Source: Pseudochrobactrum sp. sp1633 (GTDB taxonomy: Bacteria; Pseudomonadota; Alphaproteobacteria; Rhizobiales; Rhizobiaceae). Taken from it: a stretch of 64,000 bases of DNA. The stretch lies in contig NZ_JARRAE010000002.1 in assembly GCF_030376605.1 (NCBI RefSeq), positions 186,001-250,000 on the forward strand. The letters are read 5' to 3'. The notes under the pieces were generated by a model that did no database searches, was not told the origin of the DNA, and saw only the letters and a program-made list of their open reading frames with translations. Below are positions 61,702-64,000 of this stretch, piece by piece (the stretch's first letter is position 1; every line of letters starts with the position of its first letter). The position numbers and the translations under genes were made by a program.

Positions 61702-61853
61702 CTTGCTTCTCCGTGTTTGGGGCTTTGTCTTTTTGCAAAGCCGTAATCTGATACTCCAAAGATGGGATCACGAAGCCGTTTTCACAACTGACAGAATGAC
61801 AGAGCTGCCATGCATGAATCGCATGGCCGGTTAAATAATGATGACAAGTAAAG

Positions 61854-61883
61854 AAAAAGCCCGCCGGTTATGCCGGCGGGCTC
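61854..61883 (-). terminator. rho-independent terminator of tctA
   Basis: AGCCCGCCGG / CCGGCGGGCT hairpin followed by TTTTTC on the minus strand, just past the tctA stop codon. Confidence 0.9.
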
Positions 61884-61906
61884 GTTACTTTTGGAGGTAT
61901 AAAGAT

Positions 61907-63424
61907 TTAGTCTTCATTCGCCGCAAGCTGGGAGAGTACCTGACCGCGGCCACGGGCACGCATAATCAGCGGGACGATCAGCGCCAAAGCTGCGATGGTC
62001 AGCAGGACGGCTGCAATAGGGGAGGTGAACAACACGGTCACATCACCCTGACTGATCGACAAAGCGCGGCGCAATTGCTGCTCGGCCAGCGGGCCAAGGA
62101 TCAGGCCAACGACTGCCGGTGCAATCGGATAACCGAATACACGCATACCATAACCCATCAGGCCGAATGCCAGCAGCATGCCGAGTTCAAACACCGACGG
62201 ATTGGCACCGATTGTACCAAGGGTGGCGAACATCAAAATACCGGCATAAAGCCACGGTTTAGGGATGGTCAGCAATTTGACCCAAAGACCGATCAGCGGC
62301 AGGTTCAGCACCAGCAGCATGAAATTGGCGATGAGCAAGCTGGCAATCAGACCCCAGACCAGCTGCGGATTGGTCGCAAACAGCAATGGCCCCGGTTGTA
62401 AGCCATATTGCTGGAAACCGGCCAGCATGATTGCAGCGGTTGCTGTTGTCGGTAGGCCGAGCGTGAGAAGAGGGACAAGCGTACCGGCAGCAGACGCATT
62501 ATTGGCGGCCTCCGGTCCTGCAACACCTTCAATCGCACCGTGGCCGAACTCTTCCGGATGCTTGGTGAGTTTGCGCTCGGCTGCATAAGAAAGAAATGTA
62601 CCGATTTCCGCGCCGCCCGCAGGCATGGCACCAATCGGAAAGCCGATAAATGTACCGCGCAACCACGGTTTCCATGACCGTGCCCAGTCGGCGGGTGACA
62701 TCCACAGCGAGCCTTTTACCGCTTCCACTTTGTCTGGTGCCCGTGATCCCTGAGCTGCAATATACAGAGTTTCACCAATTGCAAACATGGCTACGGCCAG
62801 CGTGGTCACTTCAATACCGTCAAGCAAATCCGGCACACCGAATGACAAACGTGCCTGACCGGTGAGCTGGTCAATACCGATGGTCGCAAGAGCAAGGCCG
62901 ATAAACAGCGAGGTCAGCCCGCGCAGAGCACTGTCGCCGAAAGCTGAGGAGACTGTAACGAAAGCCAGCACCATCAATGCAAAATATTCGCGGGGGCCGA
63001 AAACCAGCGCGAGCTTAACAATATAAGGCGCAATGAAAGCCAGACCGATCGTGGCAATCAGGCCGGCAACAAAAGAGCCGATCGCCGCAGTGGCAAGAGC
63101 AGGGCCGCCGCGTCCTTTGCGCGCCATTTTGTTACCTTCCAGAGCGGTAACAATCGAGGCGCTTTCACCCGGCGTATTCAACAGGATGGAGGTGGTGGAG
63201 CCGCCATACATGCCGCCGTAATAAATACCGGCAAACATGATCAGCGAACCTGCCGCATCAAGCTGATAGGTGACAGGCAGCAGCAAAGCGACTGTCAGGG
63301 CAGGGCCGATGCCCGGCAGCACACCGACAGCGGTGCCCAGCGTCACGCCGATCAGCGCATAGAGCAGGTTCATTGGCTGCGTTGCAACCATAACCCCCTG
63401 CATGAGAAATTCAAATGTAGACAT
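61907..63424 (-). CDS. tctA: tripartite tricarboxylate transporter, large membrane subunit TctA
   Basis: A 505-residue protein with about twelve membrane helices, the ion-coupled permease of a TTT solute-uptake system. Signatures are [28 protein letters not shown] near the start, [19 protein letters not shown], and the second repeat [19 protein letters not shown] systems take up citrate and other carboxylates delivered by a periplasmic TctC protein. It follows tctB by 77 bp. TctC should lie upstream, outside the window. Substrate is unknown. Confidence 0.96.
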   Translation of the reverse strand: MSTFEFLMQGVMVATQPMNLLYALIGVTLGTAVGVLPGIGPALTVALLLPVTYQLDAAGSLIMFAGIYYGGMYGGSTTSILLNTPGESASIVTALEGNKMARKGRGGPALATAAIGSFVAGLIATIGLAFIAPYIVKLALVFGPREYFALMVLAFVTVSSAFGDSALRGLTSLFIGLALATIGIDQLTGQARLSFGVPDLLDGIEVTTLAVAMFAIGETLYIAAQGSRAPDKVEAVKGSLWMSPADWARSWKPWLRGTFIGFPIGAMPAGGAEIGTFLSYAAERKLTKHPEEFGHGAIEGVAGPEAANNASAAGTLVPLLTLGLPTTATAAIMLAGFQQYGLQPGPLLFATNPQLVWGLIASLLIANFMLLVLNLPLIGLWVKLLTIPKPWLYAGILMFATLGTIGANPSVFELGMLLAFGLMGYGMRVFGYPIAPAVVGLILGPLAEQQLRRALSISQGDVTVLFTSPIAAVLLTIAALALIVPLIMRARGRGQVLSQLAANED

Positions 63425-63501
63425 TTAAGCATTTTCCCGTGCTGTGCCGTTTTCGCTGTTTTAAAGACGTTGCGGCAACGAGAAGAAAAGACGGTGCAAG
63501 C

Positions 63502-63987
63502 TCAGAAGAACAACCGTTCTAACGGCCCTGCAGGCAGTGACAATTGCAGCAATTTGGCAAAAACCAGCCAGATCACATAACAGGCAGCAATTCCGACAGG
63601 GATCGAGAACCACAATTTGCGTTTACCAAAGCCATAGGCTGTCAGTGCAAACATAATACCTGTGGCAATGGAAAAGCCTGCTGTGTTGAGCAGTAGCATC
63701 TGCGCGGTAAGCCCGCCGACAATCCAGAGAACCGGTTTGACTTCCTGTGGCTCGCGCTCAGGAAAATCATGGCGAAAAGCCGCAATAATTGTCCAGATCG
63801 CCAGTCCGGCAAGACCAAAGGCAATTGCTTTCGGCACAGTCGCGGGGCCGACCTGCGAGTAGCCGGCAGCCTCGGAAAGCCGCGCCATATCCCAGAACAT
63901 GATGCCGGAAATAACGAGCAATATGGCAGCGATACAAAGCGCCGCCCGATCGGGGCGACGCTGTGTTGCAGGTTTCAGTTCACTCAT
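63502..63987 (-). CDS. tctB: tripartite tricarboxylate transporter, small membrane subunit TctB
   Basis: A 161-residue protein with four hydrophobic segments (about 16-35, 47-66, 87-115 and 125-150), as expected for TctB. It begins MSELKPATQRRPDRA and ends in a short segment after LLQLSLPAGPLERL, the conserved TctB C-terminus. It pairs with TctA to form the membrane part of the transporter. The start codon is 13 bases from the right edge, so the upstream gene is not visible. Confidence 0.93.
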   Translation of the reverse strand: MSELKPATQRRPDRAALCIAAILLVISGIMFWDMARLSEAAGYSQVGPATVPKAIAFGLAGLAIWTIIAAFRHDFPEREPQEVKPVLWIVGGLTAQMLLLNTAGFSIATGIMFALTAYGFGKRKLWFSIPVGIAACYVIWLVFAKLLQLSLPAGPLERLFF

Positions 63988-64000
63988 TGAACAAGACCGA

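Noticed and set aside
1-64000. CRISPR arrays, prophage, IS elements, rRNA, toxin-antitoxin or defence islands
   Set aside because: No regularly spaced repeats, transposase, integrase, phage structural or defence-type genes were seen.

Overview
The window looks like a chromosomal segment of an alphaproteobacterium of the order Hyphomicrobiales, most likely Brucellaceae (Brucella/Ochrobactrum/Pseudochrobactrum relatives). I infer this from protein types (AcoR-like regulator + aldehyde dehydrogenase + DUF779, HWE histidine kinase, the PreTA/hydantoinase uracil pathway, TctAB), from palindromic intergenic repeats of the kind common in Rhizobiales, and from an alpha-r14/NfeR1-like small RNA. Base composition appears only moderately GC-rich, lower than in Brucella itself. 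I see no phage, IS element, CRISPR array or rRNA; this is gene-dense ordinary chromosome with one tRNA.

Layout. 0-3.2 kb: an AcoR-like regulator (cut by the window edge), an aldehyde dehydrogenase and a DUF779 protein. 3.2-11 kb: membrane PQQ glucose dehydrogenase, a copper module (copA, copZ, with a clear CueR-type 19-bp-spacer promoter) and a PAS-GGDEF-EAL protein. 11-21 kb: an LTA-synthase-like phosphoglycerol transferase, a HWE sensor kinase, cueR, a semialdehyde dehydrogenase, a VOC dioxygenase gene broken by one in-frame TGA, and a secreted beta-helix protein. 21-30 kb: tRNA-Arg(ACG), an orphan sensor kinase, psuK-psuG for pseudouridine breakdown, and an RND efflux adaptor/pump pair. 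30-38 kb: uracil reduction and hydrolysis (hydA, hyuC, rutR, preA, preT) with a RutR-like operator upstream of preT, then an orphan coxG. 38-48 kb: pgi, a deacylase plus HAD phosphatase pair, a fatty acyl-CoA ligase with a lysine/alanine-rich histone-like tail, a cystathionine beta-synthase, a 55-residue membrane protein, the NfeR1-like sRNA, and a second HAD phosphatase. 48-64 kb: xdhC and an Lrp regulator divergent from a 1013-residue kinase-peptidase-aminotransferase fusion, cytochrome c, glyoxalase I, a YdiJ-type oxidase, an L,D-transpeptidase, a TerC/DUF475 membrane protein behind a long structured leader, a MATE pump, D-aminopeptidase DppA, a 51-residue protein, and tctA-tctB.

How the genes connect. 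PsuK/PsuG would release uracil and ribose 5-phosphate from pseudouridine, and PreTA, HydA and HyuC would carry uracil on to beta-alanine, CO2 and ammonia, so the window encodes a complete pseudouridine-to-beta-alanine route interrupted only by the RND pair. CueR (near 16 kb) almost certainly controls copZ-copA (near 8.7 kb). The best candidates for undescribed biology are the tripartite fusion and its 13-bp inverted-repeat operator candidate, the histone-tailed FadD, the HTH-PsuK with a 12-bp perfect inverted repeat in front of it, the leader of the DUF475 gene, and the NfeR1-like sRNA with three looped anti-Shine-Dalgarno motifs.

All calls come from reading the sequence and from family knowledge; no database search was run.
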